DNA from: Pachyseris speciosa
Taxonomy: Eukaryota; Cnidaria; Anthozoa; Scleractinia; Pachyseridae
Assembly (NCBI GenBank): GCA_016490735.1
Contig: JAEMWC010000214.1
Span: 495,001-559,000, forward strand
DNA length: 64,000 nt
Reading direction: 5' to 3'
Positions 46,755 through 56,316 of the stretch are shown here, one piece after another (positions within the stretch are counted from its first letter, which is position 1; each line of letters starts with the position of its first letter). Below the pieces are notes generated by a model. The model saw only the letters and a program-made list of their open reading frames with translations. It was not told where the DNA came from and searched no databases. The position numbers and the translations under genes are program-made.

Positions 46755-47533
46755 TCAAGAAGCGGCCAAAGCTTGTTCAATAATTTGTTTTTCGATTCTT
46801 GAAGGGATGGAATCGGGGTTAATTGTGTTAATTTCTTTTATTCGTTTTTCTAAAGCATCTTTAAGCCTGTTTTTGGTTTTTTCCTGCCATTTGTTTTCGG
46901 TTTCAGAATCAACCTCACCAATCTCTTTAATCTCTTTTTGTGTTCGAGCCAAAAATGATTTTCCCACGGCAGCAATTAAGGGGTCAGAAGCTTCAGCGGC
47001 TTCAAGAGCGCATTTTTTAATGGTTTCTTTGGCAAGTGTAAAAAGCTCATATTTATAAGTTTGAAGTACATCTAAATTCCAGTTTCTTTGGTCGCGGTCG
47101 AGTAAAACAAGCGCACCAAGGAGTCGTGAAACGCGTCCATCTACACATTGAACTTCCAACACCCGTTGTTGTTCTCTTCTACTGAAAAGTTCTTCCCAAC
47201 AATCAACCAACGCGTCAAATACCGCTTGCCTGATTTTTTGCGCATTTTCAGAATTTAAAGGATCATTTGCCCTTGTCCAAACACGTATTAAAGTTTCAAA
47301 ATCTGTTGCATCTGCTGAACTACTTTGTTCACAATTTGATTTTATGTATTCACCAACCGTTTTGGCTTTAAATTTTAATAATTTTTGTTTTTCTTTTAGT
47401 TGCCCACTGGTAAAATCATCATTAACATTAATTTCCTTTATAAGGTCATCAATATCCACAAGTTTTACATTTTTCTGCTCAATACGCAAACGCTTAATAA
47501 TTTCTTTTTTTGCCGCATTAACTGAAATGTCAT
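46755..47533 (-). CDS. Hypothetical helical protein without an in-frame ATG
   Basis: The frame is open for ~255 codons but contains no methionine. The natural start is probably the ATG at 47,533 (MTFQLMRQKK), in another frame, joined at a 7-A run to EIIKRLRIEQKNVKLVDIDD. The body is helical and charged: ETLIRVWTRANDPLNSENAQ, FDALVDCWEELFSRREQQR, LGALVLLDRDQRNWNLDVLQ. No motif is recognised. It may be broken by a single-base indel or use frameshifting. Confidence 0.6.
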
Positions 47534-47568
47534 GACTATTTTAGCAGTGGCTTTCGTGGTCAATTTTT

Positions 47569-47835
47569 CTAAAACGAATTTATATCATTAATTTTTTGAG
47601 GCGTGTCTATAGCTAATCGGGAAGTTTCAAGATCATCATCATCATCATCATAAACATTAGGATTAATCCACCATCTATTGTTAGGTGAATTTTTCTTTTT
47701 AAGAAGAAAAGCAGCACCGGTTGCTGCTACTGCAATACCCGCACTTGTTAAAAAAATTTTCTCGTTCCTTTTAAATTTTTCTTTTTCACCGCTAATACCA
47801 TTAAAAAGCATATGAATACCACTTGCAGTAGCCAT
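47569..47835 (-). CDS. Small single-pass membrane protein
   Basis: 88 residues, ATG to stop. A basic patch (KEKFKRNEK) precedes one membrane segment (IFLTSAGIAVAATGAAFLL), then KKKNSPNNRWWINPNVYDDD and an acidic run of Asp. The layout fits a capsid- or membrane-associated small protein. Function unknown. Confidence 0.6.
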   Translation of the reverse strand: MATASGIHMLFNGISGEKEKFKRNEKIFLTSAGIAVAATGAAFLLKKKNSPNNRWWINPNVYDDDDDDLETSRLAIDTPQKINDINSF

Positions 47836-47905
47836 GCTTTCACAAGCTGTTGCACAAGCTTAAGTGCAAAACTTGCCATATACATAACATATATTTTTTA
47901 TTCAA

Positions 47906-48418
47906 TTAATCCATACCTCTTATTCCATTTTTTGGTTTGGGTATTCTAGTTTTATTTTGAGGCGTGGGGGCCGGCGCTGGGGCAGGCTCTCTGGTGACAA
48001 CAGGAGGAGTTGGGGTTGGGTCTTTTTTTCGTGAAGTCAAAGACTGAAACCTTTCTTGTATCGCTTCACGCTGATAATAAACGCCTGCCGCCCCAACAAT
48101 AAGCCCACCTACACCCAAAACAGTTCCCAAAGAAATGCCACCTTTGTCTTTGGGGTTTTCACTCTCAGGTTCCTGCAATGTGGGGGCAGGAGCAGCAGCC
48201 GCAGCTTCCTTTTCTTTATATTTTGCAATCTGGGCCCTTGAATTTTCCAATTCTTTTTTCTGTGCTTCTCGTGCCTGCCTTGTTTTTTCTGCTACTGCTT
48301 TTCCAGCTGCAACCTGTTTGGGGTCTTTTTCTTTTTTAGGCGGTGGGCCAGGAGAAGTAAGTTGTGGCTGCTGTGGCTGTGTTTGGGCAGCTGGTGCTTG
48401 AGGTTGTGCTTCCGCCAT
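47906..48418 (-). CDS. Proline/alanine-rich, basic, single-pass protein
   Basis: 170 residues, intact. A Pro/Gln-rich start is followed by a basic helix (KKEKDPKQVAAGKAVAEKTR), a coiled-coil-like stretch, a membrane segment (GISLGTVLGVGGLIVGAAGV) at ~residues 93-112, and a Pro-rich basic tail. KKxDPKxVAAGK stretches occur in core or membrane proteins of animal Polintons. The 16-bp promoter-like box lies 17 bp upstream of the ATG, as for the capsid gene, so co-expression is likely. Confidence 0.65.
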   Translation of the reverse strand: MAEAQPQAPAAQTQPQQPQLTSPGPPPKKEKDPKQVAAGKAVAEKTRQAREAQKKELENSRAQIAKYKEKEAAAAAPAPTLQEPESENPKDKGGISLGTVLGVGGLIVGAAGVYYQREAIQERFQSLTSRKKDPTPTPPVVTREPAPAPAPTPQNKTRIPKPKNGIRGMD

Positions 48419-48434
48419 TGCGTATATACTTAAA

Positions 48435-48450
48435 ATAAAAATTCAATTGG
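48435..48450 (-). promoter_or_regulatory. Shared 16-bp upstream box, copy 1
   Basis: On the minus strand it reads CCAATTGAATTTTTAT, 17 bp before the ATG at 48,418. An identical sequence precedes the capsid gene and a one-base variant precedes the penton gene. It is probably a late-type promoter or initiator of the element. Confidence 0.7.
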
Positions 48451-48479
48451 TAAGAAAATAGTCAGTAGGTGCTTAGTAA

Positions 48480-49037
48480 TTACTCAGCAGTTGCTGAGGA
48501 TTGCTCAGGAATTTGTTCAGCAACCGTTTGCCCATTCTCATCCTCTGTGCTGGTAAAATCAATGTGTTTTGCTGTTATCAACGCCGAGTTGGCAAAAGCT
48601 AGCCACCTGCCAAATTTCAAAGAAAGCCAGCCTGTCAAACAGGTAAGCTCTTTTATGATTATGTAGTCTTCTTTTATTTCTTTCCGGTAAGCCTCGATGT
48701 CTTTGATTTTGACGACTAACCCGGTGGCCTTGGTTACAAGAAAAATTAAGCTGTCAATCAAGCTTTCTGTTATCTTCGAGCCCACGTAAGATTCATACCT
48801 TTTGTAATACTTCTCAACCTCTTTGTCGGTGAGGCGCTTAACCTGATCTTGCGTCATCTGTACGCGGATAGCCTCCTTGCACTTTCCGGTCGTCACCAGA
48901 ACTGCCAGCTTCTCTTGGAGAGCGGGGATATCAGAAACGGGGGATACCAAAGTCAGGGCACTACCGGCTGGCGCGCCACTTGCTTCTGCTTCCAGCATGT
49001 TCATAACTTCTGTCATTGCTTGCTGCTCTTCAGCCAT
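48480..49037 (-). CDS. Conserved Polinton protein of unknown function
   Basis: 185 residues, intact. Residues ~60-165 form the conserved part: MTQDQVKRLTDKEVEKYYKR, YVGSKITESLIDSLIFLVTK, and SLKFGRWLAFANSALITAKH. There is one hydrophobic helix, but no clear membrane anchor. The gene ends just upstream of the Ala/Pro-rich protein and follows the ATPase by a few bases, as in a capsid-module operon-like cluster. Biochemical role unknown. Confidence 0.7.
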   Translation of the reverse strand: MAEEQQAMTEVMNMLEAEASGAPAGSALTLVSPVSDIPALQEKLAVLVTTGKCKEAIRVQMTQDQVKRLTDKEVEKYYKRYESYVGSKITESLIDSLIFLVTKATGLVVKIKDIEAYRKEIKEDYIIIKELTCLTGWLSLKFGRWLAFANSALITAKHIDFTSTEDENGQTVAEQIPEQSSATAE

Positions 49038-49679
49038 CTATACTTCAGCTTCTTTTTTTAATTCACCCTCTGGGAGCGCAGCTGTAAACAACTGCGCACC
49101 GAATGGGTGCCGCAGCGAAAACACAAGGTAAGAAAACTTTTGCTCTTTCAGTTTTGAAATCATGTTTTTGTACTCCTCTGGGGGCAGGTCGCCTGCATAG
49201 TCCTCAAATATGGATTTCATGGTCTTGGCAGAGGGGTTGTAAAAAAGAACGACCGCAGCGATGTTTTCCCGGAAAGACGCTGTGATGCTGGTGTACTTTT
49301 GGGTCAGCACCCACACGCTAATGCCTATGTGCCTCGCTGAATAGGCGAAATGCACCAGCTGGCCTGCGCGTTTGTTTACCTCTTTCGAGGCGGCGCAGTC
49401 GTCAAGGATTATGAGGGTGTTGGTTCCCTCAAAAGAAAAAGTAACTATTTTCAACCAAGCTTCAACCTCGTGCTGCTCGCAAATTACGACATACATCCGA
49501 GGGTCGTTTTCCCCAAATCGAAAAAGGGTCCTGTTGTGGGCGAACGTCGGGCAGATAAGAAATATGTAGTCGAACTTTCTTTTGAAAGGGCCCTTGAGCT
49601 GGTAAACCACAAACTTTGTTTTGCCACAGTTTGTCGGCCCCACTATGAGAGCATTGAATGGAATGTTATCCGGATTCAT
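49038..49679 (-). CDS. A32/FtsK-HerA-type DNA packaging ATPase
   Basis: 213 residues, uninterrupted. Walker A is VGPTNCGKTKFV near residue 13; Walker B is TLIILDDCAASK near residue 90. It continues with GQLVHFAYSARHIGISVWVL and TQKYTSITASFRENI (sensor/arginine-finger region) and ends with a charged tail. It would pump DNA into the capsid. Its stop overlaps the start of the 185-residue protein gene. It is more compact and better kept than the copy at 6849. Confidence 0.87.
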   Translation of the reverse strand: MNPDNIPFNALIVGPTNCGKTKFVVYQLKGPFKRKFDYIFLICPTFAHNRTLFRFGENDPRMYVVICEQHEVEAWLKIVTFSFEGTNTLIILDDCAASKEVNKRAGQLVHFAYSARHIGISVWVLTQKYTSITASFRENIAAVVLFYNPSAKTMKSIFEDYAGDLPPEEYKNMISKLKEQKFSYLVFSLRHPFGAQLFTAALPEGELKKEAEV

Positions 49680-49688
49680 GCCGACTTA

Positions 49689-49925
49689 TTATAACTCAAC
49701 AGATTGCAATTGCCGTCCCTTTACGTTGAACTGCGCGTCGCTGATTGTGAAAATATGGCAGTTCACGTTTCCAGAGCCGCTAGCGGTCCGCTCGATCTCA
49801 AGCAGTACCCCGTCTTTTGTGTTCAGAAGTCTAACCCCGCTTCCGTGCATTTCATTGGCTGCTATTGACCTCAAGTCAATCAGAAGCCCGAAGCGGTCTC
49901 CCGTGTAAACCTTTTTCAAATTCAT
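49689..49925 (-). CDS. Small conserved structural-type protein
   Basis: 78 residues: MNLKKVYTGDRFGLLIDLRS, then EMHGSGVRLLNTKDGVLLE and NVNCHIFTISDAQFNVKG. The beta-rich pattern and its place directly after the capsid gene suggest a capsid-associated protein. Its ATG overlaps the apparent 3' end of the capsid frame. Confidence 0.65.
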   Translation of the reverse strand: MNLKKVYTGDRFGLLIDLRSIAANEMHGSGVRLLNTKDGVLLEIERTASGSGNVNCHIFTISDAQFNVKGRQLQSVEL

Positions 49926-50943
49926 GTGTTGCGTTTTGTTTGTTTTTTTTCATGAAAAATCGGCTGGCTTCCTCCCAAAGGTCTTTATTATCGAGGCCGT
50001 TGTTGTATAGCTTGTTGGGCGCGCCGTTAACCGTGACGCTTACTTTTTTGATGTCGGGGTTGAAAAACTTTTCCGAATCCCTGGCGCCAGCTGTGTAGGG
50101 TTCGATGAAAAGCACAAGAATTCCTTTTAAAGACCTTCTTTGTGGGTTGGCGCGGAGGTTTAAACGTGTTGCGGTTCCTTTTGCAAATGAAACAATCTCT
50201 TCCCTGTGCACATAGTCATACATGAACTCTTGCCCGGAGTTATAAAGACTTTCCGCCTCTTTTGCCAAAATTTCACTTCGAATCATTTCATACTCGATCT
50301 GGATATTTGTCAGCTTGTATTTCAGTTTTGTGGTGTCTGAGCCTTTTACGACATTATCAGCACTTGCCAGGGTAAGTTCAAACAAAAGGTTGTTGTAAAG
50401 AGCTTCGGGGTAAAATATTCCGTGGTCAGTCAGGATTTGATGGTCAAGCCGGATGCGGTACTTGTTTTTGTAAATGGTTTCCAGCTTGTTTTCAGCAGCA
50501 ACACCAGAGGTGGGCTTGTCGCCAGCATCCGAGCGAATTTTGTTGAGATTATCGCTCTGGATGCCCTCGAGCACCATTTTGTCCCGTTCCTCTTGGGAAA
50601 GAAAAAGGTCCTCAAAAATTTTGAAAATATCGTGACTGGCCGTGTCCTGCAGAATGGCGCTCCCGTATTTCACTACCAGCTTGTCAATTAGCGCCCTCGT
50701 GACGTTTTGCACGAGATGGTTGTTGGCGTGGCCGCCGGTTAAATCAATGTTGAAAAGCAGGTAAAGAGAGCCTGGGACGAGAACCTCGTTTTCATTGAGT
50801 TTGGGAACTGAAACATAAAGAGTCTCTCCGGGGTTGGCTTCACTTTTGTCAAATGCTATTCGGTTAATTTTGCGCTCAGCTTTCATTACGCCGAGCATTT
50901 TTTCTTTGTGTGAAGGCAGAAGGTTTTCATCCACCGCGGCCAT
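49876..50943 (-). CDS. Major capsid protein (double jelly-roll)
   Basis: 355 codons from the ATG at 50,943: MAAVDENLLPSHKEKMLGVM. Diagnostic stretches are NENEVLVPGSLYLLFNIDLT, NHLVQNVTRALIDKLVVKYG, IFKIFEDLFLSQEERDKMV, HQILTDHGIFYPEALYNNLL and GILVLFIEPYTAGARDSEKF. These match the capsid family of animal Polintons. The frame is intact; the last ~20 residues overlap the next gene and may reflect a small frameshift near 49,940. The 16-bp upstream box sits 14 bp before the ATG. Confidence 0.85.
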   Translation of the reverse strand: MAAVDENLLPSHKEKMLGVMKAERKINRIAFDKSEANPGETLYVSVPKLNENEVLVPGSLYLLFNIDLTGGHANNHLVQNVTRALIDKLVVKYGSAILQDTASHDIFKIFEDLFLSQEERDKMVLEGIQSDNLNKIRSDAGDKPTSGVAAENKLETIYKNKYRIRLDHQILTDHGIFYPEALYNNLLFELTLASADNVVKGSDTTKLKYKLTNIQIEYEMIRSEILAKEAESLYNSGQEFMYDYVHREEIVSFAKGTATRLNLRANPQRRSLKGILVLFIEPYTAGARDSEKFFNPDIKKVSVTVNGAPNKLYNNGLDNKDLWEEASRFFMKKNKQNATHEFEKGLHGRPLRASD

Positions 50944-50957
50944 AATATAAACTGGTG

Positions 50958-50973
50958 ATAAAAATTCAATTGG
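50958..50973 (-). promoter_or_regulatory. Shared 16-bp upstream box, copy 2 (capsid gene)
   Basis: CCAATTGAATTTTTAT on the minus strand, identical to copy 1. It lies in the 58-bp gap between the capsid gene and the divergent coiled-coil gene at 51,002. Confidence 0.75.
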
Positions 50974-51001
50974 AAAATTAAAATATTTAATATATTACTC
51001 A

Positions 51002-52407
51002 ATGGCAGAAGGTGGTGTACCCGACGATCCTTTCTACGACCCTTTATTGGATGAGAAAGACGATGATGACGATAATGACGTTGACACGACAAGGCCTTTT
51101 TACCGGCTGGGGTACACATCAACACCATATCATGGGGGTAAAGAAATTGGGATGAGGACTCATTTGCATGAAACAAGTAGACTGCCGGAAACTTCATATG
51201 CTGGGACCTCTTTTGTCTGCGACGGAATTCCTTTACTCGAGGGATTTACTCATGAAGAAAACAAACCTGCTATTCTTGAAAGAGTAAAGGATTTTATCAA
51301 AAAGAGGTTCCCCCACGTGGATTTTGGAAGATTGGGCCCAACTGGTTTCAGCAAAAAACCCGGAAATGAGTCAACAGTTGTATCATTTGGTGAAAGAGGT
51401 GGTGAAACCGAAATTTTAACAAAGGATAGAAGCAGACTTCTCAAAAAATTTACAGAGTAGTTTAAAACAAGCCTTGGACCCGAAGCTCAATCTATGATTG
51501 ATGATGATAATGAAGAAATAAGACAAACCCAGCAGAGCCTGAGAGAAGCAGAAAAACAGCTCAAAGAAGCTGAACGGCTGGATGCACAAAAAGATAAATG
51601 GGTACAAGAAGCAACAAATCTTCGAATAAGATTAGAACAACCTCAAGCAAAAATTGATCAATTTGGTGGTTCAAACGTCGAAAATGAATCGGAATTGCGC
51701 GAGCTGCAACAACGGGCCAGAAACTATCGTGAAGATTATGAAAACGCAAAAAAAGAGGTCGCTGCTTTGGAAAAACAGAAAAAACAGCAGGAAAAGCAAA
51801 TAGCTCAAGAAAAGGCAAATATTGGCCGAATCCGAGCAGGTCTTGAAGATAAAGAAACAAGAAGAAACGCTCTAGAGCGTGGTTTTAATGATGCAAAAAC
51901 CCTTGATGAACTTAAAGAAAAAGAAGCTGAAATTAAACGCCAAAACGAACAGGACCAAGAAATAATTGACGATACCGGCAACCTCCCCTTCTGACAGACA
52001 GGCCGCGGAAGACAGGGTTGCCGAAAGAGCAGAGGAACTTGCGCGCTTGCAAACAGAAATTGCGGAAAGAGAAGAGGCACTTCCGCTGCGTGAGCGGGTA
52101 AAAGTGATTTTTAAAAAAATGTGGCGTTACCATCACAGCGATTGTTCTTGCGGCTGGTGTAACGATTGGTGCTGTGGTTGGCGCCATCACCAACTCTTTG
52201 GAAACCCTAGGGAAAGGTTTGGGAAATGGGCTGAAAGAAATCGGGCAAAAAACAGCTTCGCTTCTGTCCGGGCTGATCGGCTCGATTGTTTCTTTCCTTT
52301 TTAAAACCGCCGGCGAGGCCATCAGTTTTCTGGCCGAGCACACCTGGCTTTTGATTCTGGCTGTCGTAGCTTTTCTGGTGGAGATGTATGTTAAGAAGAA
52401 TCGCTAG
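51002..52407 (+). pseudogene. Coiled-coil protein with C-terminal membrane domain, broken
   Basis: The ATG at 51,002 opens MAEGGVPDDPFYDPLLDEKD. After an in-frame TAG (51,458-51,460) the same frame runs into a long coiled coil (~51,494-51,960; QQSLREAEKQLKEAERLDAQ). Two frameshifts (~51,975 and ~52,115) lead to EREEALPLRERVKVIFKK, then VTIGAVVGAITNSLETLGKG and GLIGSIVSFLFKTAGEAISF, ending LAVVAFLVEMYVKKNR. It is one gene of ~465 codons. The architecture suggests a membrane-anchored spike- or scaffold-like virion protein; function unknown. Confidence 0.7.
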
Positions 52408-52513
52408 TTTTGCAACGTCCCATTGAAAAGATCACCACCCGAGCAAGCACAATGGCTCGTACCGCTACGACTATTTTGTTTATGTTGTGGGTATCGTTTC
52501 CGGAGTCAGCTGG

Positions 52514-54109
52514 TTATGTTTGTTCTTCCTCTGAAGGTTGGGTTGGTTGTTGTAAATTTAAGCTTGGTGGCGACGTTGTTTTTGCAGGATTTTGGGCTTT
52601 CATTGCTGCTTTGTGGATAGGATTTGACGGATGGCTGTTCGGCTGGTTAACTTTTGAAGGGCCTCCTGCCATAAGGTGTAGAGCCGCTTTTTTTGTGCCC
52701 TGATTTACATCATTGTTTACCCCAAGTTTCATCCTCGGCGTCGCCTGCTTGAGCTTGTTGTTGTAGCCCACCACGCTTCCTGAGTTCAGAACCATATTAG
52801 ACGGCATCAGCCAGCACCCCGGCGCAACTGCTAGATTCAAACGAACCTTTGCTTCGTCCACAGCTTGCTGGTAGCGCTGAACGCTTTTCGAAATGTCCGG
52901 TGTGTGGATGGCGTCCTCCATGAGAATAAGAAACTCTCTTTGCGCCTCCTTGGCTCGCCCGCCGTTTCCAAGAATGCTGCTTCTTACATTGACCTGAGAG
53001 CCAAGAATGCAGTAAAAAAACGCTTCTATTGACTGATTCAGGCGGGCTATGCCGGCCTGAGTTAGCCCTTGCGCAGCATCCGGCACAAAGTACTCAAATT
53101 GTTTGTCTGCGCCCTGGTCGTTTCTAATGAAATGAAGAACGTTGCCACCGTCTTCACTCAAGTCAGCTCCACTTTCATCTGAAAACCTTTGATTCCATGG
53201 GTTTGACAGATCTGTGGGATACTGCCAAAGTTTTTGTGCAAAGTCGCCGTCGTCATAATGTATGAATACGTACCCGAGGCCAAGGTTTTGGCCATGTGTA
53301 AAACGAAAGTCTGAGCTTGGATTGAGACCGAATTCTGCGCAAATCCTTCTGAATGAAGCCTTGTCGTATTTGGTTTTTTTTTGGTCAAAATTGGGGCCGT
53401 CAGGAAGAGAACTTATGCTTTGAATTCCGCCTATCTCGAAAAGAATTCGCCTTGTTGTGAAATAAACATGAAAGAGATAAAAGGAACGAAGCTGCTCGAA
53501 ATCTGGGGCATTCCTCAAAACGTCACCTGTCAAAATCTCTCTTGAGACACCACAGCCAGTTGTTGTGCACCAAAAAGCAAAGTTCAGCTGTTGAGGCCAA
53601 AACCCCATGTGTGGGCCGCCGAGCCATTTCCTTGCAACTTTTGATGTGTTGAATGTTATCTTTGTGTCTTTAAAAATGTTTCTGTACTGCGTTGTGAAAA
53701 AGTCTGTGGGTGTAACGTAAATTTTTTGTTAACCGTTCAGCTTTTCGCCAATCTGCGATTGAATTTTTTCTGTGAAATCGACCGCTGAAATTGTCTGCGG
53801 GGTACTCCCCGAAATGGCGGAAAGCTGTGATGGGAAACCCCCGCTTGGTTGCATACCCAGTGCCTTTTTCATTGCCTGAGGCCAATGTTTTTTGTCTGAA
53901 CCAAAAACGCTTTTCAGATAGTCGGGCCCCGCCTTGTACATAATTTCCGCTGTTGCCTTGTGGTTTTCGGTTAAGTTGACTTCCGCTGTAAATTTGCTGT
54001 TGTCAGCGTTGGGGAATTTAGACAAAAACTCTGCCCAAGCCTTGTCTTTTGCACTTTTTGCAATTTGGCGGGCCTCCGTTGTTTGCACCCACTGAAACAA
54101 AATTTGCCA
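52514..54109 (-). pseudogene. Large conserved Polinton protein (~530 codons), one stop and one start frameshift
   Basis: The ATG at 54,109 (MANFV) shifts after a few codons into QWVQTTEARQIAKSAKDKAW. The frame is then open to LNG at 53,732, has a TAA (53,729-53,731), and continues in the same frame: TPTDFFTTQYRNIF, KVARKWLGGPHMGFWPQQL, RFTHGQNLGLGYVFIHYDD, LNQSIEAFFYCILGSQVNVR, CWLMPSNMVLNSGSVVGYNN. The rich, conserved-looking sequence suggests a structural protein found with Polinton capsid genes. I cannot name its function. Confidence 0.7.
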
Positions 54110-54131
54110 TCTTATGAAAGGGTGTTATTTT

Positions 54132-54147
54132 CCAATTGGATTTTTAT
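54132..54147 (+). promoter_or_regulatory. Shared 16-bp upstream box, copy 3 (penton gene)
   Basis: CCAATTGGATTTTTAT, 16 bp before the ATG at 54,164; it differs from the other two copies at one base. It lies in the 54-bp gap between this gene and the divergent 530-codon gene. Confidence 0.72.
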
Positions 54148-54163
54148 CTTTCATTGGAATACA

Positions 54164-54826
54164 ATGGTTGTGATCACCATTTCCACTACTGACAACCCCT
54201 GCACCGTCTATTTCGACGAGGTAATTCAAAAAGCCGATTATGTGCGGCTTGTTTCTTGCACGCTTTGCAATTCATGGTACAATTTAAAAGGAAATGGTAG
54301 AATTTCACTTTTTCATAATAATTCCGAGAAAAAAATTACAATGATAAAAGGGCATTATACACTTGAAAAAATAGCAAAAGAAATTAAAAGTTCTTTGAAA
54401 CAATACTCAGAACCGTTAAATACCGAAATAAATTCACCTGTTGGAGCTATGGTTATTTATAATGAAAAGAACAGAAATAAACAACTTGATGAAAACCTTG
54501 CAGAGTTTCTTGGTATAAATAAAAAATTGTTGTTTATTACATTTGTCAAACAGCTAAAAACACCAAATAGTTATTTTGTTCATTGTGATTTGGTTGACAC
54601 AAATAGAAATTTGTTGAATGGTAAAAACTCAAGCCTTCTTGCAAAAATTGGAATCAAAGGAAAGGCTTACGAAAATGTCAACTATCAAACAGATGAGGTG
54701 TCATATCTTCGAGCCGCTTCGACGAGTGAACATGTGAACAGTGTGACGCTTTCGGTCAAAGATGAAAATGGAGAACTGTTCAATTTTAACGGACAAAAGC
54801 TTTACTTTGAGCTGATGATAATTTAA
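54164..54826 (+). CDS. Penton-like minor capsid protein
   Basis: 220 residues, intact. The start was chosen at MVVITISTTDNPCTVYF, just after the 16-bp box. Conserved pieces: VQKADY-like strand KADYVRLVSCTLCNSWYNLK, GHYTLEKIAKEIKSSL, then YFVHCDLVDTNRNLLNGKNS and EVSYLRAASTSEHVNSVTLS, ending DENGELFNFNGQKLYFELM. The HCDLV and NG signatures are shared with the broken pentons of the first element. It probably forms capsid vertices. Confidence 0.75.
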   Translation: MVVITISTTDNPCTVYFDEVIQKADYVRLVSCTLCNSWYNLKGNGRISLFHNNSEKKITMIKGHYTLEKIAKEIKSSLKQYSEPLNTEINSPVGAMVIYNEKNRNKQLDENLAEFLGINKKLLFITFVKQLKTPNSYFVHCDLVDTNRNLLNGKNSSLLAKIGIKGKAYENVNYQTDEVSYLRAASTSEHVNSVTLSVKDENGELFNFNGQKLYFELMII

Positions 54827-54851
54827 AGAAAAAAATTTGGTTAATTATATC

Positions 54852-55593
54852 ATGCCGAATGAGGATGTTATGCCATTTGCCCCAGAGGCATCCACCCGAA
54901 AGTATTGCAGAACAGCAGTATACGCCACTTTATCCCAGTCTTCCCAATGCTGAAACTTTCAGGCTGACTGAGCTCAGCAAAATTGAAAAACAGATTTCTG
55001 ATGAGGCCGAGCACTACAGAGTTGTGCTAAAAAAATACGAAAAGGCTCAAAAGGCCTGCAGCTATGCTGTTGCCGGTCTTGGGGTTGCAACTACGGCTCT
55101 GTCTTCCGGAGCTGTCGCCTCTGCACTGACTGGCGTTGGAATTGTTGTCAGTGTTCCTCTCGGTGTTGTGGGGGGTGTTTGCGGTGCGGTTTCCACAGTT
55201 TTGGTCGGGGTTAACAAAAAGCTTGAGCAAAAAATAAACAAACACAACAGATTGAGTGCTCTTGCTGCAACAAAACATGACACAATAAATGCTTTTGTTT
55301 CCAAGGCGCTCGATGATAATCGAGTCACAGACCTGGAATTCAAACACGCAACTCGTGAAATGAAAAGCTATAGGCAAATGAAGACAAATTTGCGTGCAAG
55401 CTTTACAGAAAAACAGCCAGCCCCGGCGCCTCCAGACCTAAAACAGCCAGCCCCAGCGCCAGCACCTCTAAATGAAGAAGAAATAAGGAAAGATGAGCGC
55501 GAAAAAATAACAAAAAAAGCTGACAGAGAGCGCAGCTTTGAACTAAATTTTGAAGGGAAAAAAGTAAAATTTTATTTAGGTTGGAATGCGTGA
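54852..55593 (+). pseudogene. YPSL-type membrane protein
   Basis: The ATG at 54,852, preceded by TTATATC, gives MPNEDVMPFAPEA; a shift near 54,890 joins TPLYPSLPNAETFRLTELSK. The body has a coiled-coil-like start, a glycine/alanine-rich hydrophobic block (~55,070-55,210; VAGLGVATTALSSGAVASAL and VGIVVSVPLGVVGGVCGAVS), then KKLEQKINKHNRLSALAATK and a Pro-rich tail with repeated APAP. The family recurs in animal Polintons; 10,036-10,522 looks like its relative. Function unknown. Confidence 0.65.
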
Positions 55594-55628
55594 CGCCATT
55601 TAAAAAAATTAAAAAGATATAAGGCGCA

Positions 55629-55766
55629 ATGATAGCCTTGGTACAAGGGATTTTGTATGTTGTCTCGGACATTTTTACGCCTGGTTGGCAAAAACAGGTA
55701 AGACAAATAGCCTTTGAATTTGTTGAAGCGATGAAAGATGCGAAAAAAACAATGATGGCGGCATAA
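55629..55766 (+). CDS. Very small hydrophobic/amphipathic protein
   Basis: 45 residues: MIALVQGILYVVSDIFTPGW, QKQVRQIAFEFVEAMKDAKK, ending TMMAA. An AGATATAAGGCGCA box lies directly before the ATG, like the promoter regions of neighbouring genes. A perfect 12-bp inverted repeat follows the stop codon. It is probably real but of unknown role. Confidence 0.5.
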   Translation: MIALVQGILYVVSDIFTPGWQKQVRQIAFEFVEAMKDAKKTMMAA

Positions 55767-55788
55767 TTGTTTACATTCCTGAAGGCTT

Positions 55789-55830
55789 ACATTCCTTTGG
55801 CCTTGAAAAACGTTAAGCCCAAAGGAATGT
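55789..55830. terminator. 12-bp inverted repeat after the small ORF
   Basis: ACATTCCTTTGG (55,789-55,800) and CCAAAGGAATGT (55,819-55,830) form a perfect stem with an 18-nt loop, 22 bp after the stop at 55,766. It may be a transcript-end structure. No gene is seen between here and the LINE tail at 56,005, apart from a possible minus-strand remnant (PWVCPEDYEEEFLKRC). Confidence 0.4.
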
Positions 55831-56002
55831 GCATTGAAACAAAAGACTTTTTTTGGCTCCCAAAGGTTATGATGTAATCCGATAACTCATTCAAAAAGGG
55901 AAACCCCCAACAAAGTATCTGTCACTAATTTCTCTCAACAACGTTTCAAAAATTCTTCTTCATAGTCTTCGGGGCAAACCCAAGGCGGTTCAGTATAGTG
56001 TT

Positions 56003-56004
<2 letters not shown>

Positions 56005-56058
<54 letters not shown>
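56005..56058 (+). repeat. (AAT)n microsatellite, LINE 3' tail
   Basis: About 17 AAT units. They lie exactly at the 3' end of the minus-strand LINE and probably represent its tail. Confidence 0.9.
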
Positions 56059-56316
56059 CCATTTATATAGCAAGCAATTGACATTAAAACTAGACGCTAA
56101 CTACAAAATAAATGTACACAATAGATAACAAATCAGATAACAAATAAAAACATCACGATTCATAGGCTCGCATAAAAAGAAATGTTTTAAGTTTGCGTTT
56201 AAAATCATCAATTGAGTTTGCAGATTTAATATCCTCAGGTAAATTATTCCAAAGTTCCGGAGCAGCAACAGAAAAAGCTCGTTTACCATACGAATTAAGA
56301 TTAAAATAGGGTTTAA

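Noticed and set aside
52410..52703. Open frames after the coiled-coil gene
   Set aside because: They overlap the 3' end of the well-supported 530-codon minus-strand gene and have no motif.
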